Part shown: one piece after another, positions 16,498 through 24,375 of the stretch
Layout: each line of letters starts with the position of its first letter
How positions within the stretch are numbered: the stretch's first letter is position 1
Origin: Streptomyces mobaraensis NBRC 13819 = DSM 40847
GTDB taxonomy: Bacteria > Actinomycetota > Actinomycetes > Streptomycetales > Streptomycetaceae
NCBI RefSeq assembly: GCF_017916255.1
Contig: NZ_CP072827.1
Coordinates: forward strand, 7,341,501-7,405,500
Length of the DNA: 64,000 nt
Reading direction: 5' to 3'
Notes under the pieces: model-generated
The model's input: only the letters and a program-made list of their open reading frames with translations
The model's database searches: none
Told to the model about the DNA's origin: nothing
Position numbers and translations under genes: made by a program

Positions 16498-18400
16498 CGG
16501 CCGTCACGACCCGGAGCACGGACGGGAGGACGTCGTGGACGGCGGGGTCGTGGTCCAAGGGGACCGCCACGGGGCGCAGGCCGCGGGAGCGCAGGGCGGC
16601 CGGCAGGGCGGCGCGGTCCGGTGCGGCCGGCCAGGCGGCGGTCGGGGCCGGTTCCGGTGGGTCGCCGAGGCCGGGGACCGGCTCCGGCGCGTACGCCGGC
16701 TCGTCGGTCATCGCCGACTGGCGCGCCAGCAGGGTCCGTTCCAGGCCCTCCGCCGCCGCGTCCGGGCCGCAGGTCACCGCGACCGGGCGGCCGTCGAGCC
16801 ACCAGGCGAGGACCGGTACACCGAGCGCGCCACCGATGTCCGCGACCCGCGCGGTGCCGCCGGCGGCCCGCAGCAGGCCGAGGTACCGTGCGGTCCGCTC
16901 GTCGGCCGGTGCCTGGGTGAGGTCCAGCGGGACGGGGCGCGTCCGGCCCGCCGCCACGTCCTCGGCCGCCAGCCGGGCGCAGTGCTGCCCGAGGCCGTCG
17001 TCCACCGCCTCGTCCCAGGACAGCCGCGCCGCCAGGCCGGTGCCCGCCGAGAACGCCGTGTCCGCGGGGACCCGCACCGGCTGCCCGTCGGCGAGGTCCC
17101 AGCCCCACACCGTGGCGCCGGGGCCGAACCGGCGCGGGTCGGGCGAGGCCGCCGCGTGCCGGGCGATCCCCCGGAGCGCCGCCCGCCGCCTGGCCTCGGC
17201 GAAGTCCGGTCCCGTGCCGAAGACCCGGGGACCGCCGGAGTCGGCGAGGTGCGGGACCGCTTCGGTGACGTGCAGCGGGATCTGGGTGAAGTCCCCCTCG
17301 TCCAGGGTCCGCAGGACACCGGTGTACGGGTCGAAGCAGGCCGCCGCGGCGGCGGAGAACTCCTCCGCGCTCAGGGGCGCCGCCGCGCGCAGCCGGCCGA
17401 TCCGGGCCGTGAACGCCGCCGCCGGCTCCGGTCCGGCCGGCCGCGCGGCCGGGTGCGGCAGGAAGGCGTGCGTCGAGGTGCGCAGGGTCTCGAGGTCGAT
17501 CCGGGTCAGCGCGGCCCGCGCGCCCGGCTCCTCGATGCCGGCCAGCGCGCGGAAGGCGGCGAGCCCGAGGTGCCCGGCGACCACCGCCGCCGCGGGCCCG
17601 GTCAGGAACGTACCCGTCCGGTACGGCGGCCGGGCGCGCAGCCGCGACCAGGCCGACGCCCAGTCCGGCCCGGGCGGCCCCAGCCAGGCCACGTCGTCGA
17701 GCACCACGCCCTGTACCAGCAGGGTGCCCGAGGTGCCGCACAACCGGTCCAGCCGCGGCGCCCGTTCGACCGCCGGGCCCGCCGCCACGTGCAGCACCGC
17801 GTCGGCGGTCGCCAGCCGGTCCTCCTCCGCCGCCGAGAACGGCACCCGCTCCAGCGTCTGGTCCGGGTCGCGGAGCGCCGCCTCGGCGGCCAGTTCGGTC
17901 AGCCGGTCCGCGTCGGCGGCGGGATCCGTGCCCGTGTCCGGCGTGTGGACGGCCCGCAGCCGCCGCACGCCCGAGCGGAGCGCCGAGCAGACCAGGGCGG
18001 TGAACACCGGTCCCGCGCCGACCACCGTCACCGCGCTGTCCCGGTAGGTCTGGAACCGGCGGGCCGCCGAGGTGGCGTGGTACTCGACGAAGGCGATCTC
18101 GGCCGCATACGTGTCGAGTTCCCGGGCGGTCAGACCGTGCGGCAGGTCCGCGGCCGCGTCGATGAGGCAGCCGGCCGACTGCAGCCGTCCGACCAGCCGT
18201 TCCACGGCGGTGCGGGTGCCGTCCGGCAGACCGCGGACGAGCGCGTCGAGTTCGGTCGAGCCGTCCAGGTGCGGTGCGAGCCGGTCCAGCAGCCGGTAGG
18301 CGGCCGGCCCGCGCAGCGCGACGTCGGCGCCCGCCCCGAAGACGTGGGCGCCGTCGGGAGTGGGCACGTACAGCACGTCGGACTTCAGTTTCGGTAGCAT
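16490..18400 (-). CDS. Ocin-ThiF-like leader-peptide-binding protein of a RiPP cyclodehydratase (TbtF-like)
   Basis: This 636-aa protein is the first gene of the thiopeptide operon. Residues 1-90 form a PqqD-like winged helix, a probable RiPP recognition element (LKSDVLYVPTPDGAHVFGAG ... LDALVRGLPDGT). A ThiF/E1-like Rossmann part follows with VVGAGP at 126-131. The C-terminal half (TQAPADERTARYLGLLRAAG) has a remote YcaO-like look. Such proteins bind the leader and present the core to the YcaO enzyme. I start at ATG 18400 because the conserved N-terminus (MLPKLKSDVLYVPTPDG) begins there; an upstream extension adds 46 residues of poor composition. Tandem 12-bp repeats lie upstream. Confidence 0.85.
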   Translation of the reverse strand: MLPKLKSDVLYVPTPDGAHVFGAGADVALRGPAAYRLLDRLAPHLDGSTELDALVRGLPDGTRTAVERLVGRLQSAGCLIDAAADLPHGLTARELDTYAAEIAFVEYHATSAARRFQTYRDSAVTVVGAGPVFTALVCSALRSGVRRLRAVHTPDTGTDPAADADRLTELAAEAALRDPDQTLERVPFSAAEEDRLATADAVLHVAAGPAVERAPRLDRLCGTSGTLLVQGVVLDDVAWLGPPGPDWASAWSRLRARPPYRTGTFLTGPAAAVVAGHLGLAAFRALAGIEEPGARAALTRIDLETLRTSTHAFLPHPAARPAGPEPAAAFTARIGRLRAAAPLSAEEFSAAAAACFDPYTGVLRTLDEGDFTQIPLHVTEAVPHLADSGGPRVFGTGPDFAEARRRAALRGIARHAAASPDPRRFGPGATVWGWDLADGQPVRVPADTAFSAGTGLAARLSWDEAVDDGLGQHCARLAAEDVAAGRTRPVPLDLTQAPADERTARYLGLLRAAGGTARVADIGGALGVPVLAWWLDGRPVAVTCGPDAAAEGLERTLLARQSAMTDEPAYAPEPVPGLGDPPEPAPTAAWPAAPDRAALPAALRSRGLRPVAVPLDHDPAVHDVLPSVLRVVTADA

Positions 18401-18438
18401 CCCAAGCTTCCCCAGCCCTCGCGTCGGTGATCCACCCG

Positions 18439-18499
18439 AGTATGGGGAGCCGCCGGGCGCGCCGTCCCGACGGCGGAACCACAGGATCGACCACAGGAT
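18439..18499 (-). promoter_or_regulatory. Probable thiopeptide operon promoter with tandem activator site
   Basis: On the minus strand ATCCTGTGGT occurs twice with exactly 12-bp period (18490-18499 and 18478-18487). About 33 bp further downstream is CATACT (18439-18444), a candidate -10 box, with only a poor -35. This layout, repeats just upstream of a weak promoter, is what an activator-dependent promoter looks like. The regulator is not identified. Confidence 0.5.
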
Positions 18500-18567
18500 T
18501 CGGCGCCTGGGGCTTGCGGGCGCGGCGGAAACGTCCACCTGGCGGCCGAACGTCCCTGGCGGCCGAA

Positions 18568-18609
18568 CGCCCCCCGGCGCCCGGGCCTTTCGGCCCGCGC
18601 CGGGGGGCG
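18568..18609 (-). terminator. Terminator after the GH18 chitinase gene
   Basis: A perfect 13-bp inverted repeat (18568-18580 with 18597-18609) encloses an inner GGGCC-TTTC-GGCCC hairpin, 23 bp beyond the chitinase stop codon. It should separate chitinase transcription from the thiopeptide operon promoter next to it. Confidence 0.75.
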
Positions 18610-18632
18610 GGAACAGCGGTACGAAGCCGGGG

Positions 18633-21062
18633 TCAGCAGGTGCCGAGGTCCTGCCACACGCCCCATTCGCCGGTGGTGCCGGGCTCGTCGCCCTGCGTCC
18701 ACCACTTCGCCTTCCAGGAGTGCGCCTTCCAGGAGACGGTCGCGCCGCCCGTGTAGACCGCCGCCTTGTCCCACGCCGGCGCCGCGCAGGTGCCGCCCGT
18801 CGGGGTCGCGGTCGGGCTCGGGCCGCCGGTGGGGCCGCCGGTGGGCGTGGCCGTCGGGGTGGGGGAGGGCCCGCCCGGGTCGGTGACGGTGGTGCCGCGC
18901 GTCAGATCGCCGGCCAGGGCCCAGGTCTTCCCGCCGAAGCTCACGGTCCAGTTGGACGGAGTGGACGTCGGCAGGTAGTAGACGAGGTCGAGCACGGCCG
19001 TGGCGCCGGGCGCGAGCGGCTGCGAGGCCGGGAGCTTCACGGACGTCCGGTTGTAGTCACCCTTGAGGCCCCCGATGTTGCTGGGAGCCGTGTGATCGCT
19101 GCGGATCACCTTCAGCCCCCACCCGGACTGGTCCCGGGCGTTCCCCGGCGCGGAGTTGGCGTAGTCGAACTGGAACTCCGTGCCGCCGGGCAGCGTGGTC
19201 TTCGTCCGGTTGGTGATGCGGACCTTGGGGTTGATGGGGTAGTTGCTGTCGCCGAGGGGGAAGTCGGTGAAGGCGACGTCGATGTCGAGGGCCTGGTCCG
19301 GCAGGTCGGTCGTGGCGCGCCGGGCGCCGTAGGCGGGCGCGGCCTTGAACGCGTCGTTCATGACGGACGTCAGGGTGTCGCCCGGCTCGTACTGGCCCTT
19401 GCCGGCGTTCCACCCGTAGTCGCCCGCGAGTTCCCAGATCATGGTGCCACCGAGGCCCTTGTCGACCACGTACTGGGCCTTGGCCTTGACGGACTGCTCG
19501 TCCTCCGTGGAGAGGAACACCTTCTTGTCGGCGTTCCACAGCCAGGGCGCGGTCAGGGTCGCGTCGTACTCGCGGGCGTAGGTGCCGGTGGGCTTGGTGC
19601 CGGCCGGGAAGCCGTACTTTGTCAGATAGTCCCCGGCGATGCCCTTCTCCAAATTCTTGGCGTGCCACATGGGGTTGGAGCCGGCCGGGGACTCCTTGCC
19701 GTCGTCGTCCTTGTCGTGCCACAGGTTGTCGATGCCGACGGCGCCGTCACCGCAGCTGGTGAGCCCCGAACCGGCCGGGCAGGTGGTCGCCTTGGCCGTG
19801 CCCCACAGACCGTCGGTGCCGCCCGTGACGTTCTTCCAGCCGCGCGTGTAGTACGGCAGGCCGAGGTTGATCCGGCCGGGCGGCAGCGCGCCGCGGAAAT
19901 AGTGGTACGCCCAGTCGGCGTTGAGGTAGCCGATGCCGCCGTACTGCGGGGTGGTGTAGACGCCCCACTTGGCGAGCTCGGCGTCCTTGCCGTCGTCGTA
20001 CAGGGCGGCGTTGGGGCCGACGAACTCGTTCCAGGCGCCGTGCAGGTCGTAGGACATGATGTTGACGTAGTCCAGGTATTTCGTGCTCTGGTACGTCTCC
20101 ATGCCGCGCAGCAGGTAGCCGGAGGACGGCGCGGCGACGGACAGCAGGTAGTGCCGGCCGTCGGCGGCCCCGGCCCGGTCGAGGCGTTCGCGGAGGGTCT
20201 TCATCAGCGCCGCGTAGCCCTTGTTCAGGCCGCCGCGCCGGGCGTTGGCCAGGGGCCAGTCCTTGGGGTGGCCGGCGTCCTTCATCGACGTCGGGTACTC
20301 GTAGTCGATGTCGACGCCGTTGAAGCCGTACTTCCTGACGAACGCGACCGCGGAGTCGGCGAACGTGTCGATGCCCTGCTGGTTGACCGAGCCGTCCGCG
20401 TTGGTCGCCGTCTTGTAGAAGCCGCCCGAGTCGACGCGCTTGCCGTTCTCGTCGATGTACCCGCCGGTCTCGGCCCAGCCGCCGACGGATATCAGCGTCT
20501 TCACCTGAGGGTGCTGCTTCTTGAACTTGTTCAGCAGGTTGAAGTGGCCCTTGTAGGGCAGGCCGGGGTCCATCTCCGCGCCCTTGACGCCCGGCCAGGT
20601 CATCCCGGTGGCCGGGTTGTCCGCGCCGTCGGCCCCGACGGAGATCCGGTCGTCCGGGCCGACGTGCGCGAAGGCGTAGTTGAGGTGCGTGACCTTGTCC
20701 CAGGGGATGTCGGAGGCCAGATACGCCGGGGTGCCGTCCTTGCCGGTGCGCCAGCCGGTGAAGTAGCCGATGACGCGGCGCTGGTGGTCCGCGCCCAGCT
20801 TCTCGCGGCCGGCGGTGTCGTAGACGGTGCAGTAGGGGACGTCGACGCCCGGCGTCGCGTACAGGCCGTCGGGGCGGCAGGCGGCGTGGTCCTCGGCGGC
20901 CGAGGAGGATCCCGTCTGCAGCGTGGCGGCCAGCAGCCCGGCCAGGGCCGCGCCCGCGGCGGCCCCGCGGCGCGCGCGGGTGCCGGTACAGGATCCCGGC
21001 AGGGATCGTTCCAGGAGTCTTCCCAGGGGTCTCCCCGGGGGGAGCAGGTCTCGGAACAACAC
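18633..21062 (-). CDS. Secreted GH18 chitinase with C-terminal chitin-binding domain
   Basis: This 809-aa protein hydrolyses chitin outside the cell. Starting at GTG 21062 behind GGAGG, it has a basic region and the hydrophobic core GAALAGLLAATLQTGSSSAA (signal peptide to about residue 58). A family-18 catalytic domain follows with GFNGVDIDYEYP near residue 250, the DxxDxDxE motif with its catalytic Glu, and VKTLISVGGWAETGG. A beta-sandwich module (about residues 585-715, FQFDYANSAPGNARDQSGWG) precedes a Thr/Pro/Gly linker. The last 45 residues are a CBM5/12 chitin-binding domain (YTGGATVSWKAHSWKAKWWT). The promoter has the actinomycete chitinase direct repeats. A longer frame upstream is not needed. 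Confidence 0.92.
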   Translation of the reverse strand: MLFRDLLPPGRPLGRLLERSLPGSCTGTRARRGAAAGAALAGLLAATLQTGSSSAAEDHAACRPDGLYATPGVDVPYCTVYDTAGREKLGADHQRRVIGYFTGWRTGKDGTPAYLASDIPWDKVTHLNYAFAHVGPDDRISVGADGADNPATGMTWPGVKGAEMDPGLPYKGHFNLLNKFKKQHPQVKTLISVGGWAETGGYIDENGKRVDSGGFYKTATNADGSVNQQGIDTFADSAVAFVRKYGFNGVDIDYEYPTSMKDAGHPKDWPLANARRGGLNKGYAALMKTLRERLDRAGAADGRHYLLSVAAPSSGYLLRGMETYQSTKYLDYVNIMSYDLHGAWNEFVGPNAALYDDGKDAELAKWGVYTTPQYGGIGYLNADWAYHYFRGALPPGRINLGLPYYTRGWKNVTGGTDGLWGTAKATTCPAGSGLTSCGDGAVGIDNLWHDKDDDGKESPAGSNPMWHAKNLEKGIAGDYLTKYGFPAGTKPTGTYAREYDATLTAPWLWNADKKVFLSTEDEQSVKAKAQYVVDKGLGGTMIWELAGDYGWNAGKGQYEPGDTLTSVMNDAFKAAPAYGARRATTDLPDQALDIDVAFTDFPLGDSNYPINPKVRITNRTKTTLPGGTEFQFDYANSAPGNARDQSGWGLKVIRSDHTAPSNIGGLKGDYNRTSVKLPASQPLAPGATAVLDLVYYLPTSTPSNWTVSFGGKTWALAGDLTRGTTVTDPGGPSPTPTATPTGGPTGGPSPTATPTGGTCAAPAWDKAAVYTGGATVSWKAHSWKAKWWTQGDEPGTTGEWGVWQDLGTC

Positions 21063-21168
21063 GATCGGTCCTCCAGTGGGGGGGGGCTCGTGGAGCGGGT
21101 GGGGGGTGCCGTGCCGTGGCCCGGGGTGTGCGCGCACCGGCGGGCCGTACTCCTCGGAGGTGTGGCAG

Positions 21169-21210
21169 AGGTTAAAAGGACTAGACCAGTGCGTCAATAG
21201 GTGCGGACCA
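21169..21210 (-). promoter_or_regulatory. Chitinase promoter with paired 12-bp direct repeats
   Basis: On the minus strand TGGTCCGCACCT (21199-21210) and TGGTCTAGTCCT (21177-21188) form direct repeats 22 bp apart, two helical turns. They flank a -35 box TTGACG (21192-21197) that is 17 bp from the -10 box TAACCT (21169-21174). Imperfect 12-bp repeats of the TGGTCTAGACCT type overlapping the -35 region are known from Streptomyces chitinase promoters, where they mediate chitin induction and glucose repression. Confidence 0.8.
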
Positions 21211-21391
21211 ATGTGCCGACGGTGTGTCAGGCGCGGGGGAGGGGCGGCAGCGAACGTGCCCGGTCCGGAAGATGGGCCGCCGCGCTCGGCAGGGCGGCGG
21301 CCGGCGCGCCGACGACTCGGCCGGCGAAGGGTGTTTGCGGGCGAACCGGCAGGTTAAGCGCCATGCAGCACCGACCAAGGAGGGACACATC

Positions 21392-21682
21392 ATGGGAATT
21401 CTCGCGTGGGTCGTCATCGGTCTGCTGGCCGGAGCGATCGCCAAGGCCCTGATGCCGGGCAAGGATCCCGGCGGTGTGCTGGTGACCATGCTGATCGGTG
21501 TCGTCGGCGGGCTGCTGGGCGGCTTCCTCGGCAAGGTGATCTTCGGCGTGGAGTCGATCAACGGCTTCTTCCACCTGTCCACATGGATCGCCGCGATCGT
21601 CGGTTCCGTCATCATCCTGGCGCTCTACCGACTCGTCACCGGCCGGAACGGACACGGTCACGGCCGCCACTCGCACGCTTGA
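21392..21682 (+). CDS. GlsB/YeaQ/YmgE family membrane protein
   Basis: The 96-aa protein MGILAWVVIGLLAGAIAKAL... is a small glycine-rich membrane protein with three hydrophobic helices at about residues 2-20, 28-50 and 60-82. Conserved segments are GLLAGAIAKALMPGKDPGG and GVVGGLLGGFLG. The C-terminus is a histidine-rich tail, GRNGHGHGRHSHA. Members of this transglycosylase-associated family are stress-related membrane proteins in many bacteria and their biochemical role is unsettled. The ATG at 21392 follows AAGGAGGG at good distance. The His-rich tail is unusual and may bind metal; that is conjecture. The gene stands alone, divergent from the chitinase. Confidence 0.9.
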   Translation: MGILAWVVIGLLAGAIAKALMPGKDPGGVLVTMLIGVVGGLLGGFLGKVIFGVESINGFFHLSTWIAAIVGSVIILALYRLVTGRNGHGHGRHSHA

Positions 21683-21693
21683 CACGGGCGCAG

Positions 21694-21713
21694 GCCCGGG
21701 GACACACCCGGGC
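21694..21713 (+). terminator. Terminator after the GlsB-like gene
   Basis: GCCCGGG (21694-21700) and CCCGGGC (21707-21713) form a 7-bp stem with a 6-nt loop 12 bp after the stop codon. The stem is short but GC-only and well placed. Confidence 0.5.
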
Positions 21714-21817
21714 GCGGCGGGCCGGGCGCGTGACGCCGCCGGGCGCCTGCCGCACGAGGGCCGGTCCGACAGGGCCGGCCCCCGGCCGAACCGGGCCGAT
21801 GCTCCTGAGGGACGCGT

Positions 21818-21845
21818 CGGCCCGGCTCGGGCCTTTTCCGGGCCG
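21818..21845 (-). terminator. Stem-loop between GlsB-like and MFS genes
   Basis: CGGCCCGG (21818-21825) pairs with CCGGGCCG (21838-21845) around a loop that includes TTTT. It may serve either of the convergent genes, although it is 200 bp from the MFS stop codon. Confidence 0.35.
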
Positions 21846-22047
21846 GGTCGTTGGGGCCGGCGCATTCGGCTCGCGTCCTGGACGGCACAGTGGGCCGGGC
21901 CCTGGAGACGGCGGTCACCGTTCCGTGGCCGTTGCCCGGGGGACGGGCGGTGCGGAGTAGGAGCGGAGGCCGCCGACCAGGGGCGAGGTCGAAGACGTCC
22001 CCGGGGGCCGGGCCTGAGCCGGAGCGGGTTCGGGAACGGGGAGCGGA

Positions 22048-23289
22048 TCAGGCGGCGCCGTCCGCTCGCCTCGTCGGGAACCCGTGGGCGCGGGCGCCGA
22101 CCACCACGGCCAGCACCGGCACCAGCAGCAGGAGGACCGACCACGGCAGCGAGAGGTGGCCGAGCCCGTCCAGGAGGAGGCCGCCGACGACCCCGCCGGC
22201 CGCCATGGCCACGTTCCAGAGGGTGACCAGCAGAGCCTGCGCGGCGTCCGCCGACTCGCCGCCGGCCTGGCCCGCGGCGGTCTGCAGGAGGGTCGGGACG
22301 CCGCCCCAGCCCAGGCCCCACAGGGTGGCCGCGACGTAGACGAGGGCCGGGACGTCGGAGAAGACCGCGAAGACGGCGGCGGCCGCGGCGACCAGGAGGG
22401 TGGAGGCGACGGTGAGGGCCCGCAGCCGGCGGTGGATGCGGGCGCCGACGAACCAGATGCTCACCAGCGAGGCCACACCGAAGGCCAGGAGGACGAGGTC
22501 GGCCGAACCACCCATCCCCAGGCGGTCGAGGAAGGTGGCGATGTAGGCGTAGAGGACGGTGTGGGCCAGGACGAAGACCGTGGTGACGAACAGGACGGGA
22601 GTCACTCCGGGCACCTTCAGCACCCGCAGCATCGGCGCGCGTGCGCCGCGCGGCCGGCCCGGATAGTCGGGAACCGCCGTCGCGATCCAGCCGAGGACGA
22701 CCACGGTCAGTGCGGTCATCGCCAGGAAGGCCACCCGCCAGCCGAGGGCCGTGCCGAGGAACGTCCCTGCGGGCACCCCCAGGGAGAGCGCCACCGGAAT
22801 GCCCGCCATCGCGATCGCGATCGCCTTCCCCTCCAGCCTGGCGGGCGCCATACGGCGCGCGTATCCGACCAGCAGCGCCCAGGCCAGCCCCGCGGCCACA
22901 CCCGCCACCGCGCGGGCCGCCATGGTCAGTACGTAGTTCGACGAGAGGGCGGTGACCGTGTTCGCGACGGCGAATCCCGCCATCGACGTCAGCAGCAGGC
23001 GCTTCCGCCGCCACCCCGCCGTGGCCGCCGTCAGGGGGATCGCCGTGAGGAACGTGCCGATCGCGTAGACGGTGACGGTCTGGCCCGTCGCCGACTCGCT
23101 CACGCCCAGGTCGCCGCTCATCGCGGGCAGCAGGCCGGCCGGCAGCGTCTCCGTCAGGCTGGTGATGAAGACGGCCGTGGCGAGGGCGAGCAGGGCGAGG
23201 AGCGGCAGCTTCCGGCTCCGGTCCGTGGCCGTTGTGGCCGCGATGGTGGAACGGGTGGGCGACGAGGTCGTCTGTTCTGCCGTGTGCAT
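22048..23289 (-). CDS. MFS transporter, DHA1-like, 12 transmembrane segments
   Basis: This 413-aa integral membrane protein has about 12 hydrophobic helices. The first, LPLLALLALATAVFITSLTE, begins at about residue 28, and the family loop GWRRKRLLL follows helix 3. The motif GYARRMAPARLEGKAIAIA falls in the helix 4-5 region, and the LGVPAGTFLGTALGWRVAFL segment matches motif C of drug-efflux and sugar-efflux MFS members. The end is LLLLVPVLAVVVGARAHGF. Such transporters export drugs or small metabolites by proton antiport. The ATG at 23289 is followed by a 27-residue hydrophilic, Thr-rich N-terminus. It lies downstream of, and co-directional with, the damaged SDR gene, with which it may once have formed an operon. 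Confidence 0.9.
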   Translation of the reverse strand: MHTAEQTTSSPTRSTIAATTATDRSRKLPLLALLALATAVFITSLTETLPAGLLPAMSGDLGVSESATGQTVTVYAIGTFLTAIPLTAATAGWRRKRLLLTSMAGFAVANTVTALSSNYVLTMAARAVAGVAAGLAWALLVGYARRMAPARLEGKAIAIAMAGIPVALSLGVPAGTFLGTALGWRVAFLAMTALTVVVLGWIATAVPDYPGRPRGARAPMLRVLKVPGVTPVLFVTTVFVLAHTVLYAYIATFLDRLGMGGSADLVLLAFGVASLVSIWFVGARIHRRLRALTVASTLLVAAAAAVFAVFSDVPALVYVAATLWGLGWGGVPTLLQTAAGQAGGESADAAQALLVTLWNVAMAAGGVVGGLLLDGLGHLSLPWSVLLLLVPVLAVVVGARAHGFPTRRADGAA

Positions 23290-23376
23290 GGTGATGGTCC
23301 CAACTGTCTCTTCCGCCGGGCGCGACAGGGCGCGACAGGGCGCGGCGGTCGGTGGACGGGTGCTTCGGGTGTCCGC

Positions 23377-24206
23377 CTACGAGGGCGTGGTGAGCGGCGG
23401 CCGGTGGTCCGCGCCGTGACCCTCCCGCGCGCCCGCGCCCGGAGGCCGTGCGCACGGTGGGGCCGGAGCCGCCCCCTGCCCGGCCGCCCGGCCGAGCCCG
23501 CCGTCGACGGCGAGTGCGGCGCCCGTCGTGTACGTGGCCTCCACCGCCAAGAAGAGGGCGGCGCGGGCCACTCCGCCGACGGTGCCGGGGCGCCGCATCG
23601 GCACGCGCTCCCGGCGATCCGGCCGGCCGGGCCCTCGCCGTCCGGCAGGGCGATCAGGCCGGGCGCGACGGCGTTGACGCGGACGCCGCTGTCGGCGAGT
23701 TCGGCGGCCGGCGACCGGGCGCAGGCCCACGGCCCGGCGTCCGCCTCCGGCGTGCCGTCCGGCGCGGACGGCGCGGACGGCGCGACGAGGGCGGGCAGGG
23801 CCGCGGCGGTGAAGACGACCGCGCCCCCGTCGTGGACGAGCGGGAGCAGGGCCCGCGCGGCGCGGCAGGCGCCCGGGACCGGCGCCGCGGACGGACCGCC
23901 GTGGCTCCCCGCCGCACAGGGCGGATCCGACGGGCCGGCGTGGACGAAGAGGAAGCCGACGGAGCCGAACGCGCCCTCGACGACGGGGAGCAGGGCCTCC
24001 GGCGACGCGGCGGCACCGGCCGGGCCGGTCCCGACGACCCGGGCCCGCGAGCCGAGCGCGGCGGCGGCCGCGGCGAGTTCCCCGCCCCGCGCCCGGCCGG
24101 TCAGCAGGACCCGCGCACCGCCTTCGACGAGCCGCTTGGCGACGGCCGGACCCAGCCCAGTCGTCCCGTCGAGGACCATGGCCTCCCTGCCTCCGTACCT
24201 GGTCAT
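23377..24206 (-). pseudogene. Short-chain dehydrogenase/reductase, frameshifted and lacking YxxxK
   Basis: The frame from ATG 24206 (GGAGGGG site) gives MTRYGGREAMVLDGTTGLGP, a Rossmann glycine motif, then DSGVRVNAVAPGLIAL, the classic SDR PG motif. Near 23608 the frame is lost: the conserved continuation ERVPMRRPGTVGGVARAALF...TTGAALAVDGG lies in another frame, recovered by one extra C in GCCGGG. The frame then runs on to 23377. The active-site YxxxK is also missing; where it should be, there is PEADAGPWACARSPAAEL. So either the gene is decaying or this is a non-catalytic relative with a sequencing error. An ordinary SDR of this type (about 250 aa) reduces keto groups with NADPH. Confidence 0.7.
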
Positions 24207-24375
24207 GCGCCCCTCCTGCCGTGTGGTCCCCCCTGCGCGGTTCCGCCGTGCCGGTCCCGCCGTCGGTCCCCGCTGACGGGGAGGAGCATGCGGCCGGGCG
24301 CTTCGGGAGCGCTGAGGGTCCGCTGACGGGCGGCTGACGACCCTTCCACACGGGGAACATGTGTACGGTTTCCGC

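Larger units (their letters stand above)
21683..22047. other. Intergenic region between convergent genes
   Basis: I see no gene in these 365 bases between the GlsB-like and MFS genes. The region is rich in CCCGGG/GGCCGG words and holds several stem-loops, the two best being listed separately. Nothing promoter-like stands out. Confidence 0.5.

Noticed and set aside
18538..18569. Direct repeat CCTGGCGGCCGAACG twice with 17-bp period
   Set aside because: It is short, GC-rich and lies just beside the chitinase terminator; I could not separate it from chance.
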